Notes: a model not told the origin generated them from the letters alone. Numbered from the stretch's first letter, positions 27,518 to 37,799 are shown. The stretch is DNA of 64,000 nt from Acinetobacter sp. ANC 4910 (GCF_004331035.1 NZ_SJNT01000003.1:186001-250000); one strand, 5' to 3'. Translations and numbers: made by a program.

Positions 27518-28893
27518 TCGTATTGCTCGCGATATTTACGCACGATGTAGAGTGCAATAATGTTCAGACCCAAAGTAATGACAAATAAAGTCAGACCCAA
27601 TGCAAAGGCAACCAATGCTTGAGGACTGGCAAAATCTGTATCCCCTGTCAATTGCTTTACAATCGTCACTGTTACCGTAGAAACCGCTTCAAGTGGATTT
27701 GCATGAAGTAATGGACTATTGCCTGCTGCCAGAACAACAATCATGGTTTCCCCCACCGCACGCGAAACAGCCAGCAAGAAAGCCCCTGTAATTCCAGGTA
27801 AAGCTGCTGGTAAAACCACTTTTCGGATCGTTTCAGACTTGGTTGCACCTAAGCCTAAAGAACCATCACGTAATGCACGAGGCACCTGAGTAATAATGTC
27901 GTCTGAAAGTGAAGATACGAATGGAATAATCATGATACCCATCACGAAACCCGCAGTCAGTGCACTGGTCGCATTGATGTTGATACCGACTTGCTCACCA
28001 AGCATTCTGAAAAATGGACCAATGACCATCATCGCAAATACACCATACACAATGGTTGGAATACCTGCGAGTACTTCAATGGCTGGTTTTGCCCAAGAAC
28101 GAAAACCTGAAGAAGCATATTCTGCCAAGTAAATCGCAATCATGAGACCTAAAGGCACAGCAACCAGTAGTGCAATACCACTGACCATGAGTGTGCCCCA
28201 AATCAATGGAAGCAAACCATAACTGCCTTCTGCATTGCCAGAAGTACTAAAACCTGGATTCCATTCGGTACCAAAGAAGAAGTCCATTGGACTGACAAAA
28301 CGGAAAAAATGCATCGCTTCAGTAAACATGGACATGACAATGCCAACCGTGGTCAGAATCGCTACACCAGAACACAAAGCCAAACCAATATTGATGATTT
28401 TTTCAACTTGGTTACGTGCGCGATATTGCCCTTGTACATGTTTTTTCGCCCAAACCAACCCCACTAAAGCCGCACAAATCACCACAGCCAATTTCGCAAA
28501 AGAACCAATACTTTCTACTTTTGCCAATTGCTGTGCCGCTGCGATTTCGTAAGGTGCTGCTTGGTCACTCACCCCAAAGCCTGTTGCAATTGCTTGTACA
28601 CGATCTAGCAATACTTCAACACCCGCAGCATCTAAACTATTCAACACATTTGCAGGCACATTATTCATAACAATGTGACGCAAAATATTTGGCTCAACGA
28701 TATTCCAAACAATCAAAATTAAAAAAGCAGGGATACCACACCACAACGCAACCAAGGCCCCATAATATCCTGGGCGTGAATGCAACATTGCTGAGTTATT
28801 TCCCTTACCTGCTAAGTTACGACTTTTTGCGAGACCAATTTGGTAAGCGATCGCAATCAACGCCAGTAACACGCCTATAAGTAGCAGATTCAT
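27514..28893 (-). CDS. pstC: Phosphate ABC transporter permease PstC
   Basis: 459 residues, long form (E. coli PstC is 319). Two extra N-terminal membrane segments (about 3-20 and 48-68) and a loop of about 60 residues precede the typical six-helix permease core (from about 130). The EAA-loop is VPRALRDGSLGLGATKSETIRKVVLPAALPGITG at about 340-373. It forms the inner-membrane channel with PstA. It follows pstS by about 100 bases and is coupled to pstA by the ATGA overlap. Confidence 0.96.
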   Translation of the reverse strand: MNLLLIGVLLALIAIAYQIGLAKSRNLAGKGNNSAMLHSRPGYYGALVALWCGIPAFLILIVWNIVEPNILRHIVMNNVPANVLNSLDAAGVEVLLDRVQAIATGFGVSDQAAPYEIAAAQQLAKVESIGSFAKLAVVICAALVGLVWAKKHVQGQYRARNQVEKIINIGLALCSGVAILTTVGIVMSMFTEAMHFFRFVSPMDFFFGTEWNPGFSTSGNAEGSYGLLPLIWGTLMVSGIALLVAVPLGLMIAIYLAEYASSGFRSWAKPAIEVLAGIPTIVYGVFAMMVIGPFFRMLGEQVGININATSALTAGFVMGIMIIPFVSSLSDDIITQVPRALRDGSLGLGATKSETIRKVVLPAALPGITGAFLLAVSRAVGETMIVVLAAGNSPLLHANPLEAVSTVTVTIVKQLTGDTDFASPQALVAFALGLTLFVITLGLNIIALYIVRKYREQYE

Positions 28894-28992
28894 GTATTCT
28901 CCACCGTTTTTTCAATTTTCATTCTTTGAAAAAACTCACTAAGTACAAAAAGCCAATGGTGGGAGATCCCACCATTTGCCTATTTCACTGAA

Positions 28993-30018
28993 TTACTTAA
29001 CCGCTTTGCCTGCTTTAAAATCAGCAAGGATTTTTGCACGCTCTTTATCTGACATAGAGATCAAGCCTGCTTTTTCTAACTTAGAACCTTTACCTGATAC
29101 TTTCTTGCTTAAGAAGTATTCTGTGTATTGTTGTAAGCCTTTGATTGATTGAAGGTGTTCACCTTTCACGTAGAAGAACAATGGACGTGAAACAGGGTAA
29201 GAACCATTCAAAATTGTCTTCTCAGATGGCGCAACGTTGTTCACTGTCGCTACGCGTAACTTGTCACGGTTTTGATCGTAGAAGCCTAAACCAAATACAC
29301 CCACTGCACTTGGAGAAGTTTTCAAGCGAGCCAAAGTTTCAGTGTAATCACCCGCAATTTCAATGACTTTTCCATCTTTACGGAAAGCTGAACATGCTTT
29401 CTTCTGAGCATCTTTGTCTAACTTTTTGAAGTAATCGTAAGATTCACAACCTGCTTCAACCATTTTCTCTTGGAACACTTCACGCGTACCGTGGTTAGAA
29501 GCTGGAATCACCAGCGTGATTGGTTCGTTTGGAAGTGTTTTGTCAATTTGGTTCCAGCGTGTGTATGGGTTTGGAACTAACTTGCCATTTGATGGTAATT
29601 TTTCAGCTAAAGCAGCAAAGACATGGTAAGGCTTTAACTTGTATGCTGCTTTGTGTGAGTTTGATGCAAACACAATACCGTCATAACCAATTTTAATTTC
29701 TTGAATTTTATTTACGCCTGCTTTCTTACAAGCAGCTAATTCTGTATCTTTAATTTTACGTGATGCATTTGCCACATCAATCGTATTGTCACCAACACCC
29801 GCACAGAACTGTTTTAAACCGCCTGAAGTACCACCAGAACCCACAACTGGAGTTTTGAATTGTGGGAAAGTATTACCAAACTCTTCAGCCACAATACTTG
29901 CATAAGGCAATACTGTTGAAGAACCAGCGATTTGAATTGTGTCACGTGCTGCATTTGCAGTTGTTGCTACAACTGAACCTGTTACTGCCAATGCAAGTGC
30001 GATGTGGTTTAAGCGCAT
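28993..30018 (-). CDS. pstS: Phosphate ABC transporter substrate-binding protein PstS
   Basis: 341 residues from ATG 30018 (MRLNHIALALAV); GAGAGA sits at good spacing for this start and too close to the ATG at 30024. The Sec signal peptide ends in TANAA (about 24). The phosphate-binding loop IAGSSTVLPYA is at about 29-39, with GGTSGGLKQFC at about 63-73 and ANASRKI at about 84-90. It delivers periplasmic phosphate to PstCA. Expression is very likely PhoB-controlled through the Pho box about 95 bases upstream. Confidence 0.96.
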   Translation of the reverse strand: MRLNHIALALAVTGSVVATTANAARDTIQIAGSSTVLPYASIVAEEFGNTFPQFKTPVVGSGGTSGGLKQFCAGVGDNTIDVANASRKIKDTELAACKKAGVNKIQEIKIGYDGIVFASNSHKAAYKLKPYHVFAALAEKLPSNGKLVPNPYTRWNQIDKTLPNEPITLVIPASNHGTREVFQEKMVEAGCESYDYFKKLDKDAQKKACSAFRKDGKVIEIAGDYTETLARLKTSPSAVGVFGLGFYDQNRDKLRVATVNNVAPSEKTILNGSYPVSRPLFFYVKGEHLQSIKGLQQYTEYFLSKKVSGKGSKLEKAGLISMSDKERAKILADFKAGKAVK

Positions 30019-30111
30019 GCTCATCTCTCTTAATTTATATACAATTTGGAGTACGCCACTTTTTTATTCAGTTTTGTACTTTTTTCGATATGTGCATTTT
30101 GATTTTAAAAT

Positions 30112-30140
30112 ATGACAAATAAGTTACAGCAATATGACGC
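30112..30140 (-). promoter_or_regulatory. Three-unit Pho box of pstS promoter
   Basis: Read on the minus strand the three 7-mers are GCGTCAT, CTGTAAC and TTGTCAT with 4-base spacers ATTG and TTAT. This 11-base periodicity of CTGTCAY-like units is the PhoB binding pattern. It replaces the -35 region; TAAAAT or CAAAAT 5-15 bases downstream may serve as -10. PhoB activation on phosphate limitation is inferred from known pst regulation. Confidence 0.85.
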
Positions 30141-30485
30141 TTTTATGATAATTATGGCTTGATGAATGATTTATTTAAAATTCTTTAATATTCAATATGT
30201 AACACAAGTTATATTCTTATTTTTACGATTCTATTTTGATCAGTAAAATGTAACAATTCATCTTAATGTCATTTAAGCATGCTGCTGCATACACAATAAA
30301 ACCTCAATGCACGAGCTCAAAATTTGAAAAAATGCATTTTGATGTGCATGAACTGCTCAAAATTTATAACGATATACACAATACAGACTCGACTTGAAGC
30401 ATGAAATTCAATCATTAAAAAATCATGATAAAAAATGGGCTAGCTAATTTTCATTAACTAACCCACACAACTTTTAAAATTTGAG
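30141..30485. other. AT-rich spacer between pst promoter and permease gene, with an 11-bp direct repeat
   Basis: No gene seen. GCTCAAAATTT occurs twice, at 30315-30325 and 30355-30365, exactly 40 bases apart. The permease gene on the minus strand ends at 30486, so this stretch lies downstream of it and holds no obvious T-tailed terminator. Confidence 0.45.
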
Positions 30486-31868
30486 TTATTGACTTGATTG
30501 CACTTCAGGCAATACCGCCGCTTTGCTTCTATATTTAACGACGTACAGAATTGCCAAAGCAACCATCCAAATTGGACCCAAAATAACAGCCAATCTCATG
30601 TCAGGTGTAAACGCCATAATCAACAAAATGAAACAAACAAAACCAATGGTTAAATAGTTACTCCATGGGCTAAGAATGCTTTGGAACTTGGTTTGATGAC
30701 CCTGTAACTTCATGACTTTACTGAATTTTAAATGCGTAACAGAAATCATGAGCCAGTTAATTACCAATGCAGCCACCACCAACATCATAAAGAGCTGAAA
30801 AGCTTGACCTGGAATTAAATAATTCACCAAAACACAGAGCGCCGTGATTGATGCCGATACAATTGTAGCAGGGACAGGAATACCGCGGCTGTTAATTTTT
30901 TTCAATATTGCAGGTGCATTACCCTGCTCTGCCAAACCATGCAGCATACGAGTATTGCAGTAAATACAGCTGTTATAGACAGAAATTGCAGCGATTAACA
31001 CCACAAAGTTCAAAACGTTCGCAACACCATTACTGTTCAGCGACTGGAAAATTAATACAAATGGGCTACCACCTTCTGCCACCATATTCCATGGATAAAG
31101 ACACAATAAAATACCAATCGCACCAATATAAAAAATCAAAATACGATAGACAATTTGATTGACGGCTTTAGGAATAGTGGTTTCTGGCTGTTTGGTTTCT
31201 GCTGCTGCAATTCCGATCAATTCCAAACCACCAAAGGCGAACATAATGACCGCCAATGCCATGACAAAACCATGTATACCATGTGGAAAAAATCCACCAT
31301 ACTGCCATAAATTGGCAATACCTGCTTGCGGTCCTGCCGAACCTGATAACAGTAAATAAGCTCCAAAGCCAATCATGCTCAAAATCGCAACAATCTTAAT
31401 AAAAGAAAATATAAATTCTGATTCGCCAAAGAAGCGAACATTGACCAAATTAATGCCATTCATCAAAATAAAGAAAAACAAGGCAGTAAGCCACGTTGGA
31501 ATCTCAGGCCACCAGAACTGAATAAACGTTCCTATTGCACTTAATTCCGCCATGCTGACCAGTACATACAGTACCCAATAATTCCAGCCTGACATAAAGC
31601 CAGCCATCTTGCCCCAATATTTATTGGCAAAATGACTAAATGAACCACTGACGGGCTCTTCAACCACCATTTCCCCTAGCTGACGCATAATTAAAAAGGC
31701 AATGATCCCTGCAATTGCATAGCCGAGTAAAATCGAAGGCCCTGCCAGTTTAATGGTTTGTGAAAGTCCTAAAAATAATCCTGTACCAATTGCACCGCCT
31801 AAGGCAATCAATTGAATATGTCGATTCGACAAGCCTTGTTTCAAAGCATGCTGATTGTGTTCATCCAT
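30486..31868 (-). CDS. AroP/PheP-like amino acid permease (APC superfamily)
   Basis: 460 residues, about 12 membrane helices. The AAT-family start HIQLIALGGAIGTGLFLG is at about 18-35, and VYNSCIYCNTRMLHGLAEQGNAP at about 305-327 matches the aromatic amino acid permease group (AroP/PheP), as does the GGLELIGIAAAETKQPE loop at about 212-228. GGAG precedes the ATG. It is downstream of, and on the same strand as, the indolepyruvate/phenylpyruvate decarboxylase, so import of tryptophan or phenylalanine is the likely role. GABA and other substrates of the family cannot be ruled out. Confidence 0.85.
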   Translation of the reverse strand: MDEHNQHALKQGLSNRHIQLIALGGAIGTGLFLGLSQTIKLAGPSILLGYAIAGIIAFLIMRQLGEMVVEEPVSGSFSHFANKYWGKMAGFMSGWNYWVLYVLVSMAELSAIGTFIQFWWPEIPTWLTALFFFILMNGINLVNVRFFGESEFIFSFIKIVAILSMIGFGAYLLLSGSAGPQAGIANLWQYGGFFPHGIHGFVMALAVIMFAFGGLELIGIAAAETKQPETTIPKAVNQIVYRILIFYIGAIGILLCLYPWNMVAEGGSPFVLIFQSLNSNGVANVLNFVVLIAAISVYNSCIYCNTRMLHGLAEQGNAPAILKKINSRGIPVPATIVSASITALCVLVNYLIPGQAFQLFMMLVVAALVINWLMISVTHLKFSKVMKLQGHQTKFQSILSPWSNYLTIGFVCFILLIMAFTPDMRLAVILGPIWMVALAILYVVKYRSKAAVLPEVQSSQ

Positions 31869-32001
31869 ACATTTTCTCCATTATAAGTGTCACATCCTGT
31901 ACACCATTATTCAGCACTAGACCGAAGATCTATAATTGACCTTCGGACTGAATATGCTTTAATTTAATTCCATTTTTTAAAAAGACGCTCCGGTCTTCAG
32001 C

Positions 32002-33726
32002 TTAAAATGAGCTTGCTTTCTTACATTCCATTGCATTGGAACGCTGGGTTAAAATTTCATAACCACGATCACCATAATCAAATCGTGCAATTACATTAGC
32101 GAATTTTTTCAGACTCAAGGGCGCATCCATAGCAGGTAACTTTAATTCCACAAAAGTCAGGCTATCGTGAAGATGGATATTGTCTAAGACTGACTGCAAT
32201 TGCCCCACTGTTTCTACTACACAAGACTGATAAGCTTGTGTTCCGTTGAACACTGCTGGAATTTCTGCATAGTTCCAGTTTTGAATATCGTTATATGCAG
32301 CATTTCCCCCCATGATTAAGCGCTCGATGGTATAACCGCCATTATTGAGTAAGAAAATAATGGGTTTTAAACCATGACGAATAATCGTGGAAAGTTCTTG
32401 TACAGTTAATTGGAATGAACCATCACCAATAAATAAAATTTGTCGGCGTTCTGGGGCTGCCAACAAACTTCCCAGTAAAGCAGGTAAGGTATAACCAATA
32501 GAACCCCAAAGTGGCTGAGAAATATATTTCGCAGTGGCAGGTAGCTTTAAACCCGATAGTGCAGAGTTTGAAGTTCCAACTTCTCCGATAATCACATCAT
32601 CATCTTTGAAGAAACCTGAGATGGCATTCCAAAGTAGTTCTTGACTCAGTTTTTGCTGTTCAGCAACTTCATGTTTTTTTTGTGCAGGCTGCTGAGTCAC
32701 AACAGATTGCGGTGCTTTACGTAGCGCTACTTTTTTATTTAATTCAACCAACAGTTGACCTATTTCTATCCCAGGCACATCCTGTCCAAAGATATTCAAA
32801 CCATAAGGCTTAATTTCAATGTAATTTTGAGTGGCTATTTGATGCGTAAATACAGCTGAGCCTACATCAGTAAAGCGAACCCCAATACCAATTAAACAGT
32901 CCGATTGTTCGATCACATTTTTTACATGCGGCTGACTCGCCCCGCCCACATAAGTTCCGATATAACGTGGTGAGCCTTCATCCATAATGTTTTTTGCTGT
33001 ATTCATACTAGCAAATGGAATCGAGCACTTGTTGGACAGATCGTGTAACAGAGAGGTTACCCCAAAAACCGCAGCCTCATTGTCAACCAAAAGTGCTGGG
33101 CTTTTCGCTTTTGCCAAAATGCCACACAACTGATCAACGACACTACTCAGTAAATCTGGTTCAACCGATGGATAAGTTAAATCGAGTGGGCGCTCATCTA
33201 CTTCAATTTTTACATGAGTAATATCCGATGCAAGCTGAATATGTACTGGACGACGCTCCAGAAAACACTGACGTAAGACACGATCAATTTCAAAAGCTGC
33301 ATTGGCAGGTGTTAAACGTGTTTGCGCCACAGTAAATTCTTTCATGCAATTCATAATATTGTCATAGTTACCATCGACCAACGTATGGTGAACCAGAATT
33401 CCTTTTTGAACTACATGTAAGGGTGGAATACCCGAAATATGCACCATCGGAACATTTTCCGCATATGCCCCAGCAATGCCATTAATTGCGCTTAAATCAC
33501 CTACACCATACGTAGTTGCCAATGCTGAAAAACCGTTAATCCGAGCATAACCATCCGCTGCATAGGCTGCATTTAACTCATTACAATTGCCAATAAATTC
33601 GAGTTGAGTATCAGCTTCAACTTGTTCCAGATAGGAAAGATTGAAGTCACCAGGTACACCAAAAAGATGCTGTATACCCATTTGTTTTAAACGAAGATTT
33701 AAAAATTCACCAATTTCTATGAACAT
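32002..33726 (-). CDS. ipdC: Thiamine-diphosphate-dependent indolepyruvate/phenylpyruvate decarboxylase
   Basis: 574 residues, typical of the pyruvate/indolepyruvate decarboxylase group. The cofactor-activating Glu50 lies in GNCNELNAAYAADGYAR, the catalytic His pair is HH at 113-114 (LVHHTLVDG), and the ThDP/Mg site runs from GDGSFQLTVQEL to LLNNGGYTIE at about 430-460. It decarboxylates aromatic 2-oxo acids to aldehydes, a step in the indole-3-acetic acid or phenylacetate routes. AAAGGA precedes the ATG. A divergent Lrp-type regulator and the adjacent aromatic amino acid permease support the aromatic substrate. Pure pyruvate decarboxylase is less likely on context; the exact substrate is unproven. 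Confidence 0.88.
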   Translation of the reverse strand: MFIEIGEFLNLRLKQMGIQHLFGVPGDFNLSYLEQVEADTQLEFIGNCNELNAAYAADGYARINGFSALATTYGVGDLSAINGIAGAYAENVPMVHISGIPPLHVVQKGILVHHTLVDGNYDNIMNCMKEFTVAQTRLTPANAAFEIDRVLRQCFLERRPVHIQLASDITHVKIEVDERPLDLTYPSVEPDLLSSVVDQLCGILAKAKSPALLVDNEAAVFGVTSLLHDLSNKCSIPFASMNTAKNIMDEGSPRYIGTYVGGASQPHVKNVIEQSDCLIGIGVRFTDVGSAVFTHQIATQNYIEIKPYGLNIFGQDVPGIEIGQLLVELNKKVALRKAPQSVVTQQPAQKKHEVAEQQKLSQELLWNAISGFFKDDDVIIGEVGTSNSALSGLKLPATAKYISQPLWGSIGYTLPALLGSLLAAPERRQILFIGDGSFQLTVQELSTIIRHGLKPIIFLLNNGGYTIERLIMGGNAAYNDIQNWNYAEIPAVFNGTQAYQSCVVETVGQLQSVLDNIHLHDSLTFVELKLPAMDAPLSLKKFANVIARFDYGDRGYEILTQRSNAMECKKASSF

Positions 33727-33860
33727 TGCTCGATATCCTTTGAGACCAATTTTTTATTCCATAGAAAAATAATATTTCATCTAGCCCGTAAATTTCGTGC
33801 ATAATGAAACCGAATTTTAATAAAAATACAAGATTTGTGTATCACAAAGGGATTTTATGC

Positions 33861-34352
33861 ATGGATAAGTTCGACTGGCAAATCATTCAAGCACTACAAA
33901 AAAATGGACGGCTCACCAATCAAGAAATTGGTGATTTAATTGGTTTATCTGCATCGCAATGTTCGAGAAGACGACAGCTACTGGAGCAAAAAGGCATTAT
34001 TTTGGGCTATACCGCTCGCATACAGCAGCAAGCGCTAGGCATGGAAGTGACCGCCATGATTCATATTAACCTTAGGACACATGAAGCATCTTCCCAACAG
34101 GCCTTTCAAGAGCTCATCGAAGCCGAAGACAATATTCAGGATGCTTTTTCGATCAGTGGTGATGCAGATTTTATTCTGAAAGTCGTGGCTGAGAACTTAG
34201 AGCAACTTTCCCATTTTGTGACAGAACGCTTATTAACTTATTCTTTTATTGGGCACATTAAATCTTACATTGTTTTGAAAAAAATCAAGGAACAGAATCA
34301 CTTTTTGCTGAAATCGAAAAATTATAACCATCATCATGTACATTCAGCTTAA
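33861..34352 (+). CDS. Lrp/AsnC-family transcriptional regulator
   Basis: 163 residues from ATG 33861 (MDKFDWQIIQALQ), with AAAGGGA upstream; the longer frame from 33804 adds 19 residues and is less likely. The helix-turn-helix is LTNQEIGDLIGLSASQCSRRRQLLEQKG at about 17-44, then the RAM effector-binding domain (about 68-150). It is divergent from the decarboxylase over a 130-base control region and probably senses an aromatic amino acid to switch that gene and the permease, like other regulators of this family beside amino acid catabolic genes. That link is inferred. Confidence 0.92.
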   Translation: MDKFDWQIIQALQKNGRLTNQEIGDLIGLSASQCSRRRQLLEQKGIILGYTARIQQQALGMEVTAMIHINLRTHEASSQQAFQELIEAEDNIQDAFSISGDADFILKVVAENLEQLSHFVTERLLTYSFIGHIKSYIVLKKIKEQNHFLLKSKNYNHHHVHSA

Positions 34353-34377
34353 CTATTTTCTCTCTATTACATATAAA

Positions 34378-34401
34378 AAAGCCTGGAAAATTCCAGGCTT
34401 T
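34378..34401. terminator. Bidirectional rho-independent terminator
   Basis: AAAGCCTGGAA / TTCCAGGCTTT stem with AA loop between the convergent Lrp-type regulator gene and ddc. Confidence 0.92.
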
Positions 34402-34419
34402 CTTTGAACAACATGACAA

Positions 34420-35952
34420 TTAGTCAATCGCTGGTGTATAAGTACCTGCTTGAATAGGATCTTTAATACGATCCGCTTCTGCAAGAACAAGAGACAGCAA
34501 GTTCTGTACGTTTTCTAATGTAGCAACAGGGCTCAGCGTCGTCATTTTCAATGATTGCACCTGACCCACTTTAGTTACACCAATATTCGCTTCACCACGT
34601 GCAAACAGTTCGTCAGCAACGTTTTGGTTCAATGTATCCAACAACTCTACAGGATAGTTTGCTGGTACTACACGGAACAATACAGAAGCAAATTGTGGTT
34701 CAACTAAAAGCTCAAGACCTTCTGTTGCTTTAATATAATCTGCAACATCACGTGTCAATTTAACACCGTGATCGATCATTGAACCATACAGCTCTTCACC
34801 TAAAGCTTCTACTGTCATCCACAATTTCAACGCATCAAAACGACGAGTTGTTTGTAAAGATTTCGATACTAGGTTTGGAACACCATGCTCTTCATCATAG
34901 GCTGAGTTTAGATATTCAGCTTCATAATGCATGAAACGATAGTTCGCTTCATCTTTAAGCAAGAATGCACCACAAGAAATGGTTTGGAAATAATGCTTAT
35001 GGAAATCAAGCGTAATCGAGTCAGACAACTCAATCCCATCTAACATCGAACGGTAATCGTTCGATAAAATCAGTGCACCACCCCATGCCGCATCGATATG
35101 CATCCACGCGCCAAATTTGTTGGTGATTTCACGAATTTTCTTCAATGGATCAATTGCACCTGCATCGGTTGTGCCCGCAGTTGCAACCACACACGCCACG
35201 ATTTTGCCTTCTGACTGTAAATGCGCCATCGTTTTTTCGAGAGCATCAACATCCATTTGAGCATTTTCGTTTACAGGAACCGTCACAACAGACTGGAAGC
35301 CCATACCCATCATTGCCATGTTCTTTTGCACAGAGAAATGTGCATTTTCAGAACAAATGACTTTAACATTTTTCATGGCTTCTGCAGGAATACCATCACG
35401 CTGTACAGACCACGGCTTGCCGTTTTCGTCTTTCCAGTTTTTCGAGATGCAAGCATCACGCGCAAGTAGTACACCCATCAAGTTAGACTGTGTACCACCT
35501 GAAGTGAATACACCGGCTTGACCTGCACCGTAACCGACTTTTTGACGAAGCCAATCAATCAATTGAACTTCCATCAAAGAACCCGCTGGGCTTTGATCCC
35601 ATGAGTCCATAGATTGGTTGGTTGCATTAATCAAAACTTCTGCAATTTGGCTTGCAACCATAGTTGGGCAATGCAAATGTGCGAGAGAATGAGGGTGATG
35701 TACTTTTAAGCTTTTATTTAAGAAAAGCTCAACCATACGATCCAATGACTTTTGTACACCCAAACCTTCTGGCGTTGGGTTAAAAGCAATTGCTTTACGC
35801 AATTCTTTAATGCTTCCGCCTGTGTACATCTTGTCATTTTGCAACCATGCCGCTACCGCTTTGGTAGCTTGCTCCATTGCTGACTCATAGTCAGCAATGG
35901 ATTGGGCATCATTGCAGAGTAACGCTTTACGGTGTTCTGCAAAATCAACCAT
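34420..35952 (-). CDS. ddc: L-2,4-diaminobutyrate decarboxylase
   Basis: 510 residues. It is a PLP group II decarboxylase: [17 protein letters not shown] at about 150-166, HIDAAWGGA at about 285-293, and Schiff-base Lys319 in LDFHKHYFQ. Acinetobacter is known to make 1,3-diaminopropane from L-2,4-diaminobutyrate with this enzyme, encoded directly after dat. The start codon shares one base with the dat stop (TAATG), so the two are translationally coupled. Glutamate decarboxylase is the main alternative, but the dat partner makes it unlikely. Confidence 0.95.
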   Translation of the reverse strand: MVDFAEHRKALLCNDAQSIADYESAMEQATKAVAAWLQNDKMYTGGSIKELRKAIAFNPTPEGLGVQKSLDRMVELFLNKSLKVHHPHSLAHLHCPTMVASQIAEVLINATNQSMDSWDQSPAGSLMEVQLIDWLRQKVGYGAGQAGVFTSGGTQSNLMGVLLARDACISKNWKDENGKPWSVQRDGIPAEAMKNVKVICSENAHFSVQKNMAMMGMGFQSVVTVPVNENAQMDVDALEKTMAHLQSEGKIVACVVATAGTTDAGAIDPLKKIREITNKFGAWMHIDAAWGGALILSNDYRSMLDGIELSDSITLDFHKHYFQTISCGAFLLKDEANYRFMHYEAEYLNSAYDEEHGVPNLVSKSLQTTRRFDALKLWMTVEALGEELYGSMIDHGVKLTRDVADYIKATEGLELLVEPQFASVLFRVVPANYPVELLDTLNQNVADELFARGEANIGVTKVGQVQSLKMTTLSPVATLENVQNLLSLVLAEADRIKDPIQAGTYTPAID

Positions 35953-37328
35953 TATTGAGCGCCTCGCACAGCTACAAGTGCTTCAGCCATTGCTTTCTTA
36001 AAGCGAGCAATCACTTCTACACATTCTTCTTGCGTAATGATTAATGGGCAAAGTAAACGAATCACTGTACCGTTACGACCACCTTTTTCTAACAAGAGTT
36101 TGTTATCAAAACATGCCGCTTGAATTGCTGCTGCCAATTGACCGTCTGCTGGTAAAGAACCCATATGGTCAGCTGGTTTACGCTCATCTACAATTTCGAC
36201 ACCGATCATTAAGCCACGGCCACGAACGTTACCAATACATGGGAATTCTTGCGCTAATTTTTTCAATTCAGCTTGTAAGAAATCACCACGCTCTTGTGCA
36301 TTTTGAGCTAAGTTCTGTTCAGTAATCGTTTTTAATACGACTAAGCCAGTACCCATTGCCAACTGGTTACCACGGAAAGTACCCGTGTGACCTGCTGGTT
36401 GCCATGCATCAAACTTACGTTTAATACCTAGCACTGCAAGTGGTAAACCACCACCAACAGCTTTTGACATTACAACAACATCTGGCTCAATACCCGCATG
36501 TTCATAGGCAAACATTTTACCTGAACGAGCAAAGCCTGCTTGAACTTCGTCAAGAATTAATACGATGTTGTGTTTTTCAGTCACTTCACGGATTTTCTTC
36601 AACCATTTGGTTGGCGCTGTCACAACACCGCCTTCACCTTGAATCGCTTCAAGAATAACTGCTGCTGGCTTAGTGACACCGCTTTCTACATCTTCAATGA
36701 AGTTTTCGAAGAAATACGTTAATGCATCAACACCCGCTTCACCACCTAAACCAAGTGGGCAACGGTATTCATGCGGATATGGCATAAACTGTACGCCTGG
36801 CATTAAACCATTCACAGCATTTTTAGCAGACAAGTTACCTGTCATTGCCAAAGAACCGTGAGTCATACCATGATAACCACCAGAGAAACTGATTACTGAG
36901 CTACGACCTGTATAAGTCTTCGCTAGTTTAATTGCTGCTTCCGTCGCATCTGCACCAGATGGACCACAGAACTGTAAACAGTACTCTTCTTTACCGCCTG
37001 GAAGATACGAAAGCAACGCTTCCGTGAAAGCATCTTTCAACGGTGTAGTTAAATCTAAAGTATGTAATGGAATGCCGCTTGTCAGTGTATCTTGAATACT
37101 TTGAACGACCGCAGGATGATTATGGCCTAATGCCAATGTTCCTGCCCCAGCTAAACAATCAAGGTACTCTGTACCTTCAACATCGGTAACCCAGCAACCT
37201 AATGCTTTTGCTATCGCTAACGGTAATTTACGTGGATAGCTACGAACATTGGATTCCATCTGACTTTGGCGAGTCAAATAGTATTCGTTAGTAGAATTAG
37301 TGGCAGGGTTTACAGAAGAAACGCTCAT
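35952..37328 (-). CDS. dat: L-2,4-diaminobutyrate:2-oxoglutarate 4-aminotransferase
   Basis: 458 residues, class III PLP aminotransferase. [17 protein letters not shown] is at about 121-137, [13 protein letters not shown] at about 259-271 and Schiff-base Lys289 in [12 protein letters not shown]. It forms L-2,4-diaminobutyrate from aspartate-4-semialdehyde using glutamate, feeding ddc. The two-gene pathway ends in 1,3-diaminopropane, a major polyamine of Acinetobacter that is also linked to motility in some strains. Similar enzymes (EctB) serve ectoine synthesis, but no ectoine genes are present. Confidence 0.95.
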   Translation of the reverse strand: MSVSSVNPATNSTNEYYLTRQSQMESNVRSYPRKLPLAIAKALGCWVTDVEGTEYLDCLAGAGTLALGHNHPAVVQSIQDTLTSGIPLHTLDLTTPLKDAFTEALLSYLPGGKEEYCLQFCGPSGADATEAAIKLAKTYTGRSSVISFSGGYHGMTHGSLAMTGNLSAKNAVNGLMPGVQFMPYPHEYRCPLGLGGEAGVDALTYFFENFIEDVESGVTKPAAVILEAIQGEGGVVTAPTKWLKKIREVTEKHNIVLILDEVQAGFARSGKMFAYEHAGIEPDVVVMSKAVGGGLPLAVLGIKRKFDAWQPAGHTGTFRGNQLAMGTGLVVLKTITEQNLAQNAQERGDFLQAELKKLAQEFPCIGNVRGRGLMIGVEIVDERKPADHMGSLPADGQLAAAIQAACFDNKLLLEKGGRNGTVIRLLCPLIITQEECVEVIARFKKAMAEALVAVRGAQ

Positions 37329-37799
37329 ATCGAATTACCATCTCTGATATGGGTTGAAAGAAATAAGTCTGGTGACTTGCGGTCCTTTGACTCGGTGCTT
37401 TATAGAATCTAGTTAGACAATATTTAAATAAATAACTAGGAGCGGCATGATACCGAATTTTTCAAGAAAATAAACAACTTTTAGCAAATATCCGTCCTAA
37501 TTTTTTTCAAAAAAACTGTACACCTAACCAGCCCTTTCATTATCATCTTACATTGTGACAAGTGAAAGAAAATATGAGTTTTTTTACTTTTTATGAATTT
37601 CATTATTTTATCATTTTATTTATTGCTCTTTAGAAAATTAACCCTTTGATTTAATAATGTTTAATTTAAGTATTTCTAGCTTGATTTTAATGCAAAAATT
37701 TACAAACTCACCACAATTCCTGCAAAAGTTCCCCATGAACTGCCCTTACCATTGATCTAATTAAATAAGTTTGAAAAATTCAAATAAAGGTTACTTCTT
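37329..37799. other. Divergent AT-rich promoter region of dat-ddc and SIMPL gene
   Basis: About 470 bases without a recognisable gene. It contains AT-rich runs and a short imperfect palindrome TTTTTTTC-AAAAAAA near 37500-37516, but no clear regulator site. It must hold promoters for both flanking genes. Confidence 0.45.

Noticed and set aside
28235..28552. Plus-strand ORF of 105 residues within pstC
   Set aside because: Antisense to a clear permease gene with conserved EAA-loop; no start signal and no family pattern.
30245..30285. Second Pho box on the plus strand (TGTAAC and TGTCAT repeats)
   Set aside because: The units are 18 bases apart, not the 11-base period needed for PhoB, and no plus-strand gene follows.
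33790..33860. TTTC-GAAA palindrome near the Lrp-type regulator start as an operator
   Set aside because: Only four-base arms with uneven spacing; cannot be distinguished from chance in AT-rich sequence.
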